Assembly (NCBI GenBank): GCA_964023205.1
Contig: OZ026851.1
Span: forward strand, 10,705,637 to 10,769,636
From: Lutraria lutraria
Taxonomy: Eukaryota > Mollusca > Bivalvia > Venerida > Mactridae
Direction of reading: 5' to 3'
Length of the DNA: 64,000 nucleotides
Numbering within the stretch: the stretch's first letter is position 1; each line of letters begins with the position of its first letter. Positions 36,049-50,224 of this stretch are shown here, in pieces. Under the pieces are notes generated by a model. It saw only the letters and a program-made list of their open reading frames with translations. It did no database searches and was not told the origin of the DNA. The translations under genes and the position numbers were made by a program.

Positions 36049-38118
36049 TCAAACTGACATTTCTAAAACGTTAATAAAATCCAAAGTAAACGTAGCATGG
36101 CCATGCCTTTTGTGCCACAGATTTCCATTGATGTCTATTACTAGAATATGTACTTTCAATGCTGCCGATGAAATAATGGTAGAGATATTGAACATCAAAG
36201 ATTGTCCGCAACTCTCGGAGAACTTTCACGGAGATGGTTATTTCTAGAATTTCAATAAAGTCAAAAGTAAGCAGAGCATAGCAAATTCAACGCTGCCACC
36301 AACTTTTGTTGATGCCAACTACTTGTAAGTAAAGTTGCATGCATGTACCAACAAGACTTAAGGAGAAAATAACAAATTAGATTTGTCAAAAAATCTTGAC
36401 GCCAGGAAATTTTCTCCCAAACTGTCAATTCTAGAAATGTAATAAAATCCAAAGTAAACGTAGCATGGCCATGCCTTTTGTGCCACAGATTTCCATTGAT
36501 GTCTATTACTAGAATATGTACTTTCAATGCTGCCGATGAAATAATGGTAGAGATATTGAACATCAAAGATTGTCCGCAACTCTCGGAGAACTTTCACGGA
36601 GATGGTTATTTCTAGAATTTCAATAAAGTCAAAAGTAAGCAGAGCATAGCAAATTCAACGCTGCCACCAACTTTTGTTGATGCCAACTACTTGTAAGTAA
36701 AGTTGCATGCATGTACCAACAAGACTTAAGGAGAAAATAACAAATTAGATTTGTCAAAAAATCTTGACGCCAGGAAATTTTCTCCCAAACTGTCAATTCT
36801 AGAAATGTAATAAAATCCAAAGTAAACGTAGCATGGCCATGCCTTTTGTGCCACAGATTTCCATTGATGTCTATTACTAGAATATGTACTTTCAATGCTG
36901 CCGATGAAATAATGGTAGAGATATTGAACATCAAAGATTGTCCGCAACTCTCGGAGAACTTTCACGGAGATGGTTATTTCTAGAATTTCAATAAAGTCAA
37001 AAGTAAGCAGAGCATAGCAAATTCAAAGCTGCCACCAACTTTTGTTGATGCCAACTACTTGTAAGTAAAGTTGCATGCATGTACCAACAAGACTTAAGGA
37101 GAAAATAACAAATTAGATTTGTCAAAAAATCTTGACGCCAGGAAATTTTCTCCCAAACTGTCAATTCTAGAAATGTAATAAAACCAAAAGTAACCATAAT
37201 ATACCAAAGCTGTTCTAATCTCAGATTTCCATTGATCCACACTACTTGTATGTAATGGTCCCATGTTTATTCTATCTACAATAAAAGAGTAAATGCAAGA
37301 TAAAAATTGGTCCCGTAAAGCATCTGCGCTAACCATTTTTCTCTCAAACTGCCATTTCTAAAATGCTAAAAGTGGTCTTGTGATACCTCATATAGTTCGT
37401 GTGTTTGATACGAATGCAAATATGTAAATATAAACAAGATTTAAGAAATGTTGGTTTCGGTCAAAATTACAAAAGTTCAACAGGTCCGGACCTGGAAGAA
37501 TTTGTCGTAAAAATTGATTACGTTCAAAAGTGGTCTTGTGATACCTCATATTGTTCGCATGCATGAGAGGAATGCAAAAATGCAAATAGAAACAAGTTTC
37601 AAGAAATTTTGTTTTCGGTCAAAATTACAAAAGTCCAACAGGTCCGGACCTGGAAGGATTTGTCGTAAAAATTGATTGCGTTCAAAAGTGGTCTTGTGAT
37701 ACCTCATATTGTTCGCGTGCTTGAGAGGAATGCAAAAATGTGAACAGAAACAAGTTTTAAGAATTTTTGTTCTCGGACTAATTCATGAAATTTCAGCAGG
37801 CGCGGCCCTGTAAGAATTTCTGTCAAAAACTGATTTCGTTCAAAAGTGGTCCTGTGATACCTCATATTGTTCGTGTGTTTGAGGGGAATGCAAAAATGCA
37901 AACAGAAACAAGTTTTAAGAAATTTTGTTCTCGGACTAATTCATGAAATTTCAGGAAGCGCGGCCCTGTAAGAATTTCTGTCGAAAAACTTAATTCGTTC
38001 AAAAGTGGTCCTGTGATACCTCATATTGTTTGCATGCATGAGAGGAATGCAAAAATGCAAATAGAAACAAGTTTTAAGAAATTTTCTTCTCGGACTAATT
38101 CATGAAATTTCAACAGGT
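36049..38118 (+). repeat. HOR 19: 3 dimers, 5 A monomers (2,070 bp)
   Basis: B block 36049-37367, A block 37368-38118. The last B2 carries ttcaaagctgcc. A4 ends in cttaattcg, and A5 has tgtttgcatg. It parallels HOR 17 at 4,088 bp. Confidence 0.95.
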
Positions 38119-40136
38119 TCAAACTGACATTTCTAAAACGTTAATAAAATCCAAAGTAAACGTAGCATGGCCATGCCTTTTGTGCCACAGATTTCCATTG
38201 ATGTCTATTACTAGAATATGTACTTTCAATGCTGCCGATGAAATAATGGTAGAGATATTGAACATCAAAGATTGTCCGCAACTCTCGGAGAACTTTCACG
38301 GAGATGGTTATTTCTAGAATTTCAATAAAGTCAAAAGTAAGCAGAGCATAGCAAATTCAACGCTGCCACCAACTTTTGTTGATGCCAACTACTTGTAAGT
38401 AAAGTTGCATGCATGTACCAACAAGACTTAAGGAGAAAATAACAAATTAGATTTGTCAAAAAATCTTGACGCCAGGAAATTTTCTCCCAAACTGTCAATT
38501 CTAGAAATGTAATAAAATCCAAAGTAAACGTAGCATGGCCATGCCTTTTGTGCCACAGATTTCCATTGATGTCTATTACTAGAATATGTACTTTCAATGC
38601 TGCCGATGAAATAATGGTAGAGATATTGAACATCAAAGATTGTCCGCAACTCTCCGAGAACTTTCACGGAGATGGTTATTTCTAGAATTTCAATAAAGTC
38701 AAAAGTAAGCAGAGCATAGCAAATTCAACGCTGCCACCAACTTTTGTTGATGCCAACTACTTGTAAGTAAAGTTGCATGCATGTACCAACAAGACTTAAG
38801 GAGAAAATAACAAATTAGATTTGTCAAAAAATCTTGACGCCAGGAAATTTTCTCCCAAACTGTCAATTCTAGAAATGTAATAAAACCAAAAGTAACCATA
38901 ATATACCAAAGCTGTTCTAATCTCAGATTTCCATTGATCCACACTACTTGTATGTAATGGTCCCATGTTTATTCTATCTACAATAAAAGAGTAAATGCAA
39001 GATAAAAATTGGTCCCGTAAAGCATCTGCGCTAACCATTTTTCTCTCAAACTGCCATTTCTAAAATGCTAAAAGTGGTCTTGTGATACCTCATATAGTTC
39101 GTGTGTTTGATACGAATGCAAATATGTAAATATAAACAAGATTTAAGAAATGTTGGTTTCGGTCAAAATTACAAAAGTTCAACAGGTCCGGACCTGGAAG
39201 AATTTGTCGTAAAAATTGATTACGTTCAAAAGTGGTCTTGTGATACCTCATATTGTTCGCATGCATGAGAGGAATGCAAAAATGCAAATAGAAACAAGTT
39301 TCAAGAAATTTTGTTTTCGGTCAAAATTACAAAAGTCCAACAGGTCCGGACCTGGAAGGATTTGTCGTAAAAATTGATTGCGTTCAAAAGTGGTCTTGTG
39401 ATACCTCATATTGTTCGCGTGCTTGAGAGGAATGCAAAAATGTGAACAGAAACAAGTTTTAAGAATTTTTGTTCTCGGACTAATTCATGAAATTTCAGCA
39501 GGCGCGGCCCTGTAAGAATTTCTGTCAAAAACTGATTTCGTTCAAAAGTGGTCCTGTGATACCTCATATTGTTCGCGTGATTGAGAGGAATGCAAAAATG
39601 CGAACAGAAACAAGTCTTAAGAAATTTTGTTCTCGGCCTAATTCATGAAATTTCAACAGGCGCGGCCCTGTAAGAATTTCTGTCAAAAACTCATTTCGTT
39701 CAAAAGTGGTCCTGTGATACCTCATATTGTTCGCGTGATTGAGAGGAATGCAAAAATGCGAACAGAAACAAGTCTTAAGAAATTTTGTTCTCGGACTAAT
39801 TCATGAAATTTCAACAGGCGCGGCCCTGTAAGAATTTCTGTCAAAAACTGATTTCGTTCAAAAGTGGTCTTGTGATACCTCATATTGTTCGCGTGTTTGA
39901 GGGGAATGCAAAAATGCAAACAGAAACAAGTTTTAAGAAATTTTGTTCTCGGACTAATTCATGAAATTTCAGCAAGTGCGGCCCTGTAAGAATTTCTGTC
40001 GAAAAAATGATTTCGTTCAAAAGTGGTCCTGTGATACCTCATATTGTTCGCATGCATGAGAGGAATGCAAAAATGCAAATAGAAACAAGTTTTAAGAAAT
40101 TTTCTTCTCGGACTAATTCATGAAATTTCAACAGGT
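38119..40136 (+). repeat. HOR 20: 2 dimers, 7 A monomers (2,018 bp)
   Basis: B block 38119-39069, A block 39070-40136. It carries g-to-c at 38655 and a-to-c at 39637, so it belongs to the HOR 8/10 lineage although it lies about 20 kb away. Confidence 0.95.
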
Positions 40137-42048
40137 TCAAACTGACATTTCTAAAACGTTAATAAAATCCAAAGTAAACGTAGCATGGCCATGCCTTTTG
40201 TGCCACAGATTTCCATTGATGTCTATTACTAGAATATGTACTTTCAATGCTGCCGATGAAATAATGGTAGAGATATTGAACATCAAAGATTGTCCGCAAC
40301 TCTCGGAGAACTTTCACGGAGATGGTTATTTCTAGAATTTCAATAAAGTCAAAAGTAAGCAGAGCATAGCAAATTCAACGCTGCCACCAACTTTTGTTGA
40401 TGCCAACTACTTGTAAGTAAAGTTGCATGCATGTACCAACAAGACTTAAGGAGAAAATAACAAATTAGATTTGTCAAAAAATCTTGACGCCAGGAAATTT
40501 TCTCCCAAACTGTCAATTCTAGAAATGTAATAAAATCCAAAGTAAACGTAGCATGGCCATGCCTTTTGTGCCACAGATTTCCATTGATGTCTATTACTAG
40601 AATATGTACTTTCAATGCTGCCGATGAAATAATGGTAGAGATATTGAACATCAAAGATTGTCCGCAACTCTCGGAGAACTTTCACGGAGATGGTTATTTC
40701 TAGAATTTCAATAAAGTCAAAAGTAAGCAGAGCATAGCAAATTCAACGCTGCCACCAACTTTTGTTGATGCCAACTACTTGTAAGTAAAGTTGCATGCAT
40801 GTACCAACAAGACTTAAGGAGAAAATAACAAATTAGATTTGTCAAAAAATCTTGACGCCAGGAAATTTTCTCCCAAACTGTCAATTCTAGAAATGTAATA
40901 AAATCCAAAGTAAACGTAGCATGGCCATGCCTTTTGTGCCACAGATTTCCATTGATGTCTATTACTAGAATATGTACTTTCAATGCTGCCGATGAAATAA
41001 TGGTAGAGATATTGAACATCAAAGATTGTCCGCAACTCTCGGAGAACTTTCACGGAGATGGTTATTTCTAGAATTTCAATAAAGTCAAAAGTAAGCAGAG
41101 CATAGCAAATTCAAAGCTGCCACCAACTTTTGTTGATGCCAACTACTTGTAAGTAAAGTTGCATGCATGTACCAACAAGACTTAAGGAGAAAATAACAAA
41201 TTAGATTTGTCAAAAAATCTTGATGCCAGGAAATTTTCTCCCAAACTGTCAATTCTAGAAATGTAATAAAACCAAAAGTAACCATAATATACCAAAGCTG
41301 TTCTAATCTCAGATTTCCATTGATCCACACTACTTGTATGTAATGGTCCCATGTTTATTCTATCTACAATAAAAGAGTAAATGCAAGATAAAAATTGGTC
41401 CCGTAAAGCATCTGCGCTAACCATTTTTCTCTCAAACTGCCATTTCTAAAATGCTAAAAGTGGTCTTGTGATACCTCATATAGTTCGTGTGTTTGATACG
41501 AATGCAAATATGTAAATATAAACAAGATTTAAGAAATGTTGGTTTCGGTCAAAATTACAAAAGTTCAACAGGTCCGGACCTGGAAGAATTTGTCGTAAAA
41601 ATTGATTACGTTCAAAAGTGGTCTTGTGATACCTCATATTGTTCGCATGCATGAGAGGAATGCAAAAATGCAAATAGAAACAAGTTTCAAGAAATTTTGT
41701 TTTCGGTCAAAATTACAAAAGTCCAACAGGTCCGGACCTGGAAGGATTTGTCGTAAAAATTGATTGCGTTCAAAAGTGGTCTTGTGATACCTCATATTGT
41801 TCGCGTGCTTGAGAGGAATGCAAAAATGTGAACAGAAACAAGTTTTAAGAATTTTTGTTCTCGGACTAATTCATGAAATTTCAGGAAGCGCGGCCCTGTA
41901 AGAATTTCTGTCGAAAAACTGAATTCGTTCAAAAGTGGTCCTGTGATACCTCATATTGTTTGCATGCATGAGAGGAATGCAAAAATGCAAATAGAAACAA
42001 GTTTTAAGAAATTTTCTTCTCGGACTAATTCATGAAATTTCAACAGGT
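40137..42048 (+). repeat. HOR 21: 3 dimers, 4 A monomers (1,912 bp), A3/A4 hybrid
   Basis: B block 40137-41455, A block 41456-42048 (A1, A2, A3/A4 hybrid, A5). The hybrid has the A3 start (gcgtgcttgag, aatttttg) and the A4 end (caggaagcg). The exchange therefore lies between about 41852 and 41884. Private c-to-t at 41224. Confidence 0.94.
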
Positions 42049-44066
42049 TCAAACTGACATTTCTAAAACGTTAATAAAATCCAAAGTAAACGTAGCATGG
42101 CCATGCCTTTTGTGCCACAGATTTCCATTGATGTCTATTACTAGAATATGTACTTTCAATGCTGCCGATGAAATAATGGTAGAGATATTGAACATCAAAG
42201 ATTGTCCGCAACTCTCGGAGAACTTTCACGGAGATGGTTATTTCTAGAATTTCAATAAAGTCAAAAGTAAGCAGAGCATAGCAAATTCAACGCTGCCACC
42301 AACTTTTGTTGATGCCAACTACTTGTAAGTAAAGTTGCATGCATGTACCAACAAGACTTAAGGAGAAAATAACAAATTAGATTTGTCAAAAAATCTTGAC
42401 GCCAGGAAATTTTCTCCCAAACTGTCAATTCTAGAAATGTAATAAAATCCAAAGTAAACGTAGCATGGCCATGCCTTTTGTGCCACAGATTTCCATTGAT
42501 GTCTATTACTAGAATATGTACTTTCAATGCTGCCGATGAAATAATGGTAGAGATATTGAACATCAAAGATTGTCCGCAACTCTCGGAGAACTTTCACGGA
42601 GATGGTTATTTCTAGAATTTCAATAAAGTCAAAAGTAAGCAGAGCATAGCAAATTCAACGCTGCCACCAACTTTTGTTGATGCCAACTACTTGTAAGTAA
42701 AGTTGCATGCATGTACCAACAAGACTTAAGGAGAAAATAACAAATTAGATTTGTCAAAAAATCTTGACGCCAGGAAATTTTCTCCCAAACTGTCAATTCT
42801 AGAAATGTAATAAAACCAAAAGTAACCATAATATACCAAAGCTGTTCTAATCTCAGATTTCCATTGATCCACACTACTTGTATGTAATGGTCCCATGTTT
42901 ATTCTATCTACAATAAAAGAGTAAATGCAAGATAAAAATTGGTCCCGTAAAGCATCTGCGCTAACCATTTTTCTCTCAAACTGCCATTTCTAAAATGCTA
43001 AAAGTGGTCTTGTGATACCTCATATAGTTCGTGTGTTTGATACGAATGCAAATATGTAAATATAAACAAGATTTAAGAAATGTTGGTTTCGGTCAAAATT
43101 ACAAAAGTTCAACAGGTCCGGACCTGGAAGAATTTGTCGTAAAAATTGATTACGTTCAAAAGTGGTCTTGTGATACCTCATATTGTTCGCATGCATGAGA
43201 GGAATGCAAAAATGCAAATAGAAACAAGTTTCAAGAAATTTTGTTTTCGGTCAAAATTACAAAAGTCCAACAGGTCCGGACCTGGAAGGATTTGTCGTAA
43301 AAATTGATTGCGTTCAAAAGTGGTCTTGTGATACCTCATATTGTTCGCGTGCTTGAGAGGAATGCAAAAATGTGAACAGAAACAAGTTTTAAGAATTTTT
43401 GTTCTCGGACTAATTCATGAAATTTCAGCAGGCGCGGCCCTGTAAGAATTTCTGTCAAAAACTGATTTCGTTCAAAAGTGGTCCTGTGATACCTCATATT
43501 GTTCGCGTGATTGAGAGGAATGCAAAAATGCGAACAGAAACAAGTCTTAAGAAATTTTGTTCTCGGACTAATTCATGAAATTTCAACAGGCGCGGCCCTG
43601 TAAGAATTTCTGTCAAAAACTCATTTCGTTCAAAAGTGGTCCTGTGATACCTCATATTGTTCGCGTGATTGAGAGGAATGCAAAAATGCGAACAGAAACA
43701 AGTCTTAAGAAATTTTGTTCTCGGACTAATTCATGAAATTTCAACAGGCGCGGCCCTGTAAGAATTTCTGTCAAAAACTGATTTCGTTCAAAAGTGGTCT
43801 TGTGATACCTCATATTGTTCGCGTGTTTGAGGGGAATGCAAAAATGCAAACAGAAACAAGTTTTAAGAAATTTTGTTCTCGGACTAATTCATGAAATTTC
43901 AGCAAGTGCGGCCCTGTAAGAATTTCTGTCGAAAAAATGATTTCGTTCAAAAGTGGTCCTGTGATACCTCATATTGTTCGCATGCATGAGAGGAATGCAA
44001 AAATGCAAATAGAAACAAGTTTTAAGAAATTTTCTTCTCGGACTAATTCATGAAATTTCAACAGGT
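42049..44066 (+). repeat. HOR 22: 2 dimers, 7 A monomers (2,018 bp)
   Basis: B block 42049-42999, A block 43000-44066. Seven-monomer form of the HOR 13 lineage (unmodified ctcggactaa in Aalpha, gaaaaaatg in A4'). Confidence 0.95.
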
Positions 44067-46136
44067 TCAAACTGACATTTCTAAAACGTTAATAAAATCC
44101 AAAGTAAACGTAGCATGGCCATGCCTTTTGTGCCACAGATTTCCATTGATGTCTATTACTAGAATATGTACTTTCAATGCTGCCGATGAAATAATGGTAG
44201 AGATATTGAACATCAAAGATTGTCCGCAACTCTCGGAGAACTTTCACGGAGATGGTTATTTCTAGAATTTCAATAAAGTCAAAAGTAAGCAGAGCATAGC
44301 AAATTCAACGCTGCCACCAACTTTTGTTGATGCCAACTACTTGTAAGTAAAGTTGCATGCATGTACCAACAAGACTTAAGGAGAAAATAACAAATTAGAT
44401 TTGTCAAAAAATCTTGACGCCAGGAAATTTTCTCCCAAACTGTCAATTCTAGAAATGTAATAAAATCCAAAGTAAACGTAGCATGGCCATGCCTTTTGTG
44501 CCACAGATTTCCATTGATGTCTATTACTAGAATATGTACTTTCAATGCTGCCGATGAAATAATGGTAGAGATATTGAACATCAAAGATTGTCCGCAACTC
44601 TCGGAGAACTTTCACGGAGATGGTTATTTCTAGAATTTCAATAAAGTCAAAAGTAAGCAGAGCATAGCAAATTCAACGCTGCCACCAACTTTTGTTGATG
44701 CCAACTACTTGTAAGTAAAGTTGCATGCATGTACCAACAAGACTTAAGGAGAAAATAACAAATTAGATTTGTCAAAAAATCTTGACGCCAGGAAATTTTC
44801 TCCCAAACTGTCAATTCTAGAAATGTAATAAAATCCAAAGTAAACGTAGCATGGCCATGCCTTTTGTGCCACAGATTTCCATTGATGTCTATTACTAGAA
44901 TATGTACTTTCAATGCTGCCGATGAAATAATGGTAGAGATATTGAACATCAAAGATTGTCCGCAACTCTCGGAGAACTTTCACGGAGATGGTTATTTCTA
45001 GAATTTCAATAAAGTCAAAAGTAAGCAGAGCATAGCAAATTCAACGCTGCCACCAACTTTTGTTGATGCCAACTACTTGTAAGTAAAGTTGCATGCATGT
45101 ACCAACAAGACTTAAGGAGAAAATAACAAATTAGATTTGTCAAAAAATCTTGACGCCAGGAAATTTTCTCCCAAACTGTCAATTCTAGAAATGTAATAAA
45201 ACCAAAAGTAACCATAATATACCAAAGCTGTTCTAATCTCAGATTTCCATTGATCCACACTACTTGTATGTAATGGTCCCATGTTTATTCTATCTACAAT
45301 AAAAGAGTAAATGCAAGATAAAAATTGGTCCCGTAAAGCATCTGCGCTAACCATTTTTCTCTCAAACTGCCATTTCTAAAATGCTAAAAGTGGTCTTGTG
45401 ATACCTCATATAGTTCGTGTGTTTGATACGAATGCAAATATGTAAATATAAACAAGATTTAAGAAATGTTGGTTTCGGTCAAAATTACAAAAGTTCAACA
45501 GGTCCGGACCTGGAAGAATTTGTCGTAAAAATTGATTACGTTCAAAAGTGGTCTTGTGATACCTCATATTGTTCGCATGCATGAGAGGAATGCAAAAATG
45601 CAAATAGAAACAAGTTTCAAGAAATTTTGTTTTCGGTCAAAATTACAAAAGTCCAACAGGTCCGGACCTGGAAGGATTTGTCGTAAAAATTGATTGCGTT
45701 CAAAAGTGGTCTTGTGATACCTCATATTGTTCGCGTGCTTGAGAGGAATGCAAAAATGTGAACAGAAACAAGTTTTAAGAATTTTTGTTCTCGGACTAAT
45801 TCATGAAATTTCAGCAGGCGCGGCCCTGTAAGAATTTCTGTCAAAAACTGATTTCGTTCAAAAGTGGTCCTGTGATACCTCATATTGTTCGTGTGTTTGA
45901 GGGGAATGCAAAAATGCAAACAGAAACAAGTTTTAAGAAATTTTGTTCTCGGACTAATTCATGAAATTTCAGGAAGCGCGGCCCTGTAAGAATTTCTGTC
46001 GAAAAACTGAATTCGTTCAAAAGTGGTCCTGTGATACCTCATATTGTTTGCATGCATGAGAGGAATGCAAAAATGCAAATAGAAACAAGTTTTAAGAAAT
46101 TTTCTTCTCGGACTAATTCATGAAATTTCAACAGGT
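44067..46136 (+). repeat. HOR 23: 3 dimers, 5 A monomers (2,070 bp)
   Basis: B block 44067-45385, A block 45386-46136. Unlike HORs 17, 19 and 21, the last B2 carries ttcaacgctgcc and A4 ends in gaattcg. Confidence 0.95.
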
Positions 46137-48154
46137 TCAAACTGACATTTCTAAAACGTTAATAAAATCCAAAGTAAACGTAGCATGGCCATGCCTTTTG
46201 TGCCACAGATTTCCATTGATGTCTATTACTAGAATATGTACTTTCAATGCTGCCGATGAAATAATGGTAGAGATATTGAACATCAAAGATTGTCCGCAAC
46301 TCTCGGAGAACTTTCACGGAGATGGTTATTTCTAGAATTTCAATAAAGTCAAAAGTAAGCAGAGCATAGCAAATTCAACGCTGCCACCAACTTTTGTTGA
46401 TGCCAACTACTTGTAAGTAAAGTTGCATGCATGTACCAACAAGACTTAAGGAGAAAATAACAAATTAGATTTGTCAAAAAATCTTGACGCCAGGAAATTT
46501 TCTCCCAAACTGTCAATTCTAGAAATGTAATAAAATCCAAAGTAAACGTAGCATGGCCATGCCTTTTGTGCCACAGATTTCCATTGATGTCTATTACTAG
46601 AATATGTACTTTCAATGCTGCCGATGAAATAATGGTAGAGATATTGAACATCAAAGATTGTCCGCAACTCTCGGAGAACTTTCACGGAGATGGTTATTTC
46701 TAGAATTTCAATAAAGTCAAAAGTAAGCAGAGCATAGCAAATTCAACGCTGCCACCAACTTTTGTTGATGCCAACTACTTGTAAGTAAAGTTGCATGCAT
46801 GTACCAACAAGACTTAAGGAGAAAATAACAAATTAGATTTGTCAAAAAATCTTGACGCCAGGAAATTTTCTCCCAAACTGTCAATTCTAGAAATGTAATA
46901 AAACCAAAAGTAACCATAATATACCAAAGCTGTTCTAATCTCAGATTTCCATTGATCCACACTACTTGTATGTAATGGTCCCATGTTTATTCTATCTACA
47001 ATAAAAGAGTAAATGCAAGATAAAAATTGGTCCCGTAAAGCATCTGCGCTAACCATTTTTCTCTCAAACTGCCATTTCTAAAATGCTAAAAGTGGTCTTG
47101 TGATACCTCATATAGTTCGTGTGTTTGATACGAATGCAAATATGTAAATATAAACAAGATTTAAGAAATGTTGGTTTCGGTCAAAATTACAAAAGTTCAA
47201 CAGGTCCGGACCTGGAAGAATTTGTCGTAAAAATTGATTACGTTCAAAAGTGGTCTTGTGATACCTCATATTGTTCGCATGCATGAGAGGAATGCAAAAA
47301 TGCAAATAGAAACAAGTTTCAAGAAATTTTGTTTTCGGTCAAAATTACAAAAGTCCAACAGGTCCGGACCTGGAAGGATTTGTCGTAAAAATTGATTGCG
47401 TTCAAAAGTGGTCTTGTGATACCTCATATTGTTCGCGTGCTTGAGAGGAATGCAAAAATGTGAACAGAAACAAGTTTTAAGAATTTTTGTTCTCGGACTA
47501 ATTCATGAAATTTCAGCAGGCGCGGCCCTGTAAGAATTTCTGTCAAAAACTGATTTCGTTCAAAAGTGGTCCTGTGATACCTCATATTGTTCGCGTGATT
47601 GAGAGGAATGCAAAAATGCGAACAGAAACAAGTCTTAAGAAATTTTGTTCTCGGACTAATTCATGAAATTTCAACAGGCGCGGCCCTGTAAGAATTTCTG
47701 TCAAAAACTCATTTCGTTCAAAAGTGGTCCTGTGATACCTCATATTGTTCGCGTGATTGAGAGGAATGCAAAAATGCGAACAGAAACAAGTCTTAAGAAA
47801 TTTTGTTCTCGGACTAATTCATGAAATTTCAACAGGCGCGGCCCTGTAAGAATTTCTGTCAAAAACTGATTTCGTTCAAAAGTGGTCTTGTGATACCTCA
47901 TATTGTTCGCGTGTTTGAGGGGAATGCAAAAATGCAAACAGAAACAAGTTTTAAGAAATTTTGTTCTCGGACTAATTCATGAAATTTCAGCAAGTGCGGC
48001 CCTGTAAGAATTTCTGTCGAAAAAATGATTTCGTTCAAAAGTGGTCCTGTGATACCTCATATTGTTCGCATGCATGAGAGGAATGCAAAAATGCAAATAG
48101 AAACAAGTTTTAAGAAATTTTCTTCTCGGACTAATTCATGAAATTTCAACAGGT
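46137..48154 (+). repeat. HOR 24: 2 dimers, 7 A monomers (2,018 bp)
   Basis: B block 46137-47087, A block 47088-48154. I saw no difference from HOR 22 in the marker positions I compared. Confidence 0.95.
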
Positions 48155-50224
48155 TCAAACTGACATTTCTAAAACGTTAATAAAATCCAAAGTAAACGTA
48201 GCATGGCCATGCCTTTTGTGCCACAGATTTCCATTGATGTCTATTACTAGAATATGTACTTTCAATGCTGCCGATGAAATAATGGTAGAGATATTGAACA
48301 TCAAAGATTGTCCGCAACTCTCGGAGAACTTTCACGGAGATGGTTATTTCTAGAATTTCAATAAAGTCAAAAGTAAGCAGAGCATAGCAAATTCAACGCT
48401 GCCACCAACTTTTGTTGATGCCAACTACTTGTAAGTAAAGTTGCATGCATGTACCAACAAGACTTAAGGAGAAAATAACAAATTAGATTTGTCAAAAAAT
48501 CTTGACGCCAGGAAATTTTCTCCCAAACTGTCAATTCTAGAAATGTAATAAAATCCAAAGTAAACGTAGCATGGCCATGCCTTTTGTGCCACAGATTTCC
48601 ATTGATGTCTATTACTAGAATATGTACTTTCAATGCTGCCGATGAAATAATGGTAGAGATATTGAACATCAAAGATTGTCCGCAACTCTCGGAGAACTTT
48701 CACGGAGATGGTTATTTCTAGAATTTCAATAAAGTCAAAAGTAAGCAGAGCATAGCAAATTCAACGCTGCCACCAACTTTTGTTGATGCCAACTACTTGT
48801 AAGTAAAGTTGCATGCATGTACCAACAAGACTTAAGGAGAAAATAACAAATTAGATTTGTCAAAAAATCTTGACGCCAGGAAATTTTCTCCCAAACTGTC
48901 AATTCTAGAAATGTAATAAAATCCAAAGTAAACGTAGCATGGCCATGCCTTTTGTGCCACAGATTTCCATTGATGTCTATTACTAGAATATGTACTTTCA
49001 ATGCTGCCGATGAAATAATGGTAGAGATATTGAACATCAAAGATTGTCCGCAACTCTCGGAGAACTTTCACGGAGATGGTTATTTCTAGAATTTCAATAA
49101 AGTCAAAAGTAAGCAGAGCATAGCAAATTCAACGCTGCCACCAACTTTTGTTGATGCCAACTACTTGTAAGTAAAGTTGCATGCATGTACCAACAAGACT
49201 TAAGGAGAAAATAACAAATTAGATTTGTCAAAAAATCTTGACGCCAGGAAATTTTCTCCCAAACTGTCAATTCTAGAAATGTAATAAAACCAAAAGTAAC
49301 CATAATATACCAAAGCTGTTCTAATCTCAGATTTCCATTGATCCACACTACTTGTATGTAATGGTCCCATGTTTATTCTATCTACAATAAAAGAGTAAAT
49401 GCAAGATAAAAATTGGTCCCGTAAAGCATCTGCGCTAACCATTTTTCTCTCAAACTGCCATTTCTAAAATGCTAAAAGTGGTCTTGTGATACCTCATATA
49501 GTTCGTGTGTTTGATACGAATGCAAATATGTAAATATAAACAAGATTTAAGAAATGTTGGTTTCGGTCAAAATTACAAAAGTTCAACAGGTCCGGACCTG
49601 GAAGAATTTGTCGTAAAAATTGATTACGTTCAAAAGTGGTCTTGTGATACCTCATATTGTTCGCATGCATGAGAGGAATGCAAAAATGCAAATAGAAACA
49701 AATTACAAGAAATTTTGTTTTCGGTCAAAATTACAAAAGTCCAACAGGTCCGGACCTGGAAGGATTTGTCGTAAAAATTGATTGCGTTCAAAAGTGGTCT
49801 TGTGATACCTCATATTGTTCGCGTGCTTGAGAGGAATGCAAAAATGTGAACAGAAACAAGTTTTAAGAATTTTTGTTCTCGGACTAATTCATGAAATTTC
49901 AGCAGGCGCGGCCCTGTAAGAATTTCTGTCAAAAACTGATTTCGTTCAAAAGTGGTCCTGTGATACCTCATATTGTTCGCGTGTTTGAGGGGAATGCAAA
50001 AATGCAAACAGAAACAAGTTTTAAGAAATTTTGTTCTCGGACTAATTCATGAAATTTCAGGAAGCGCGGCCCTGTAAGAATATCTGTCGAAAAACTGATT
50101 TCGTTCAAAAGTGGTCCTGTGATACCTCATATTGTTCGCATGCATGAGAGGAATGCAAAAATGCAAATAGAAACAAGTTTTAAGAAATTTTCTTCTCGGA
50201 CTAATTCATGAAATTTCAACAGGT
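48155..50224 (+). repeat. HOR 25: 3 dimers, 5 A monomers (2,070 bp), start of new variant set
   Basis: B block 48155-49473, A block 49474-50224. The B block resembles HOR 23. A2 has acaaattacaag (changes at 49702 and 49705) and A4 has aatatctgtcg (50082) followed by ctgatttcg. HOR 27 repeats these states, so the shift to a new variant set falls inside this unit. Confidence 0.95.
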
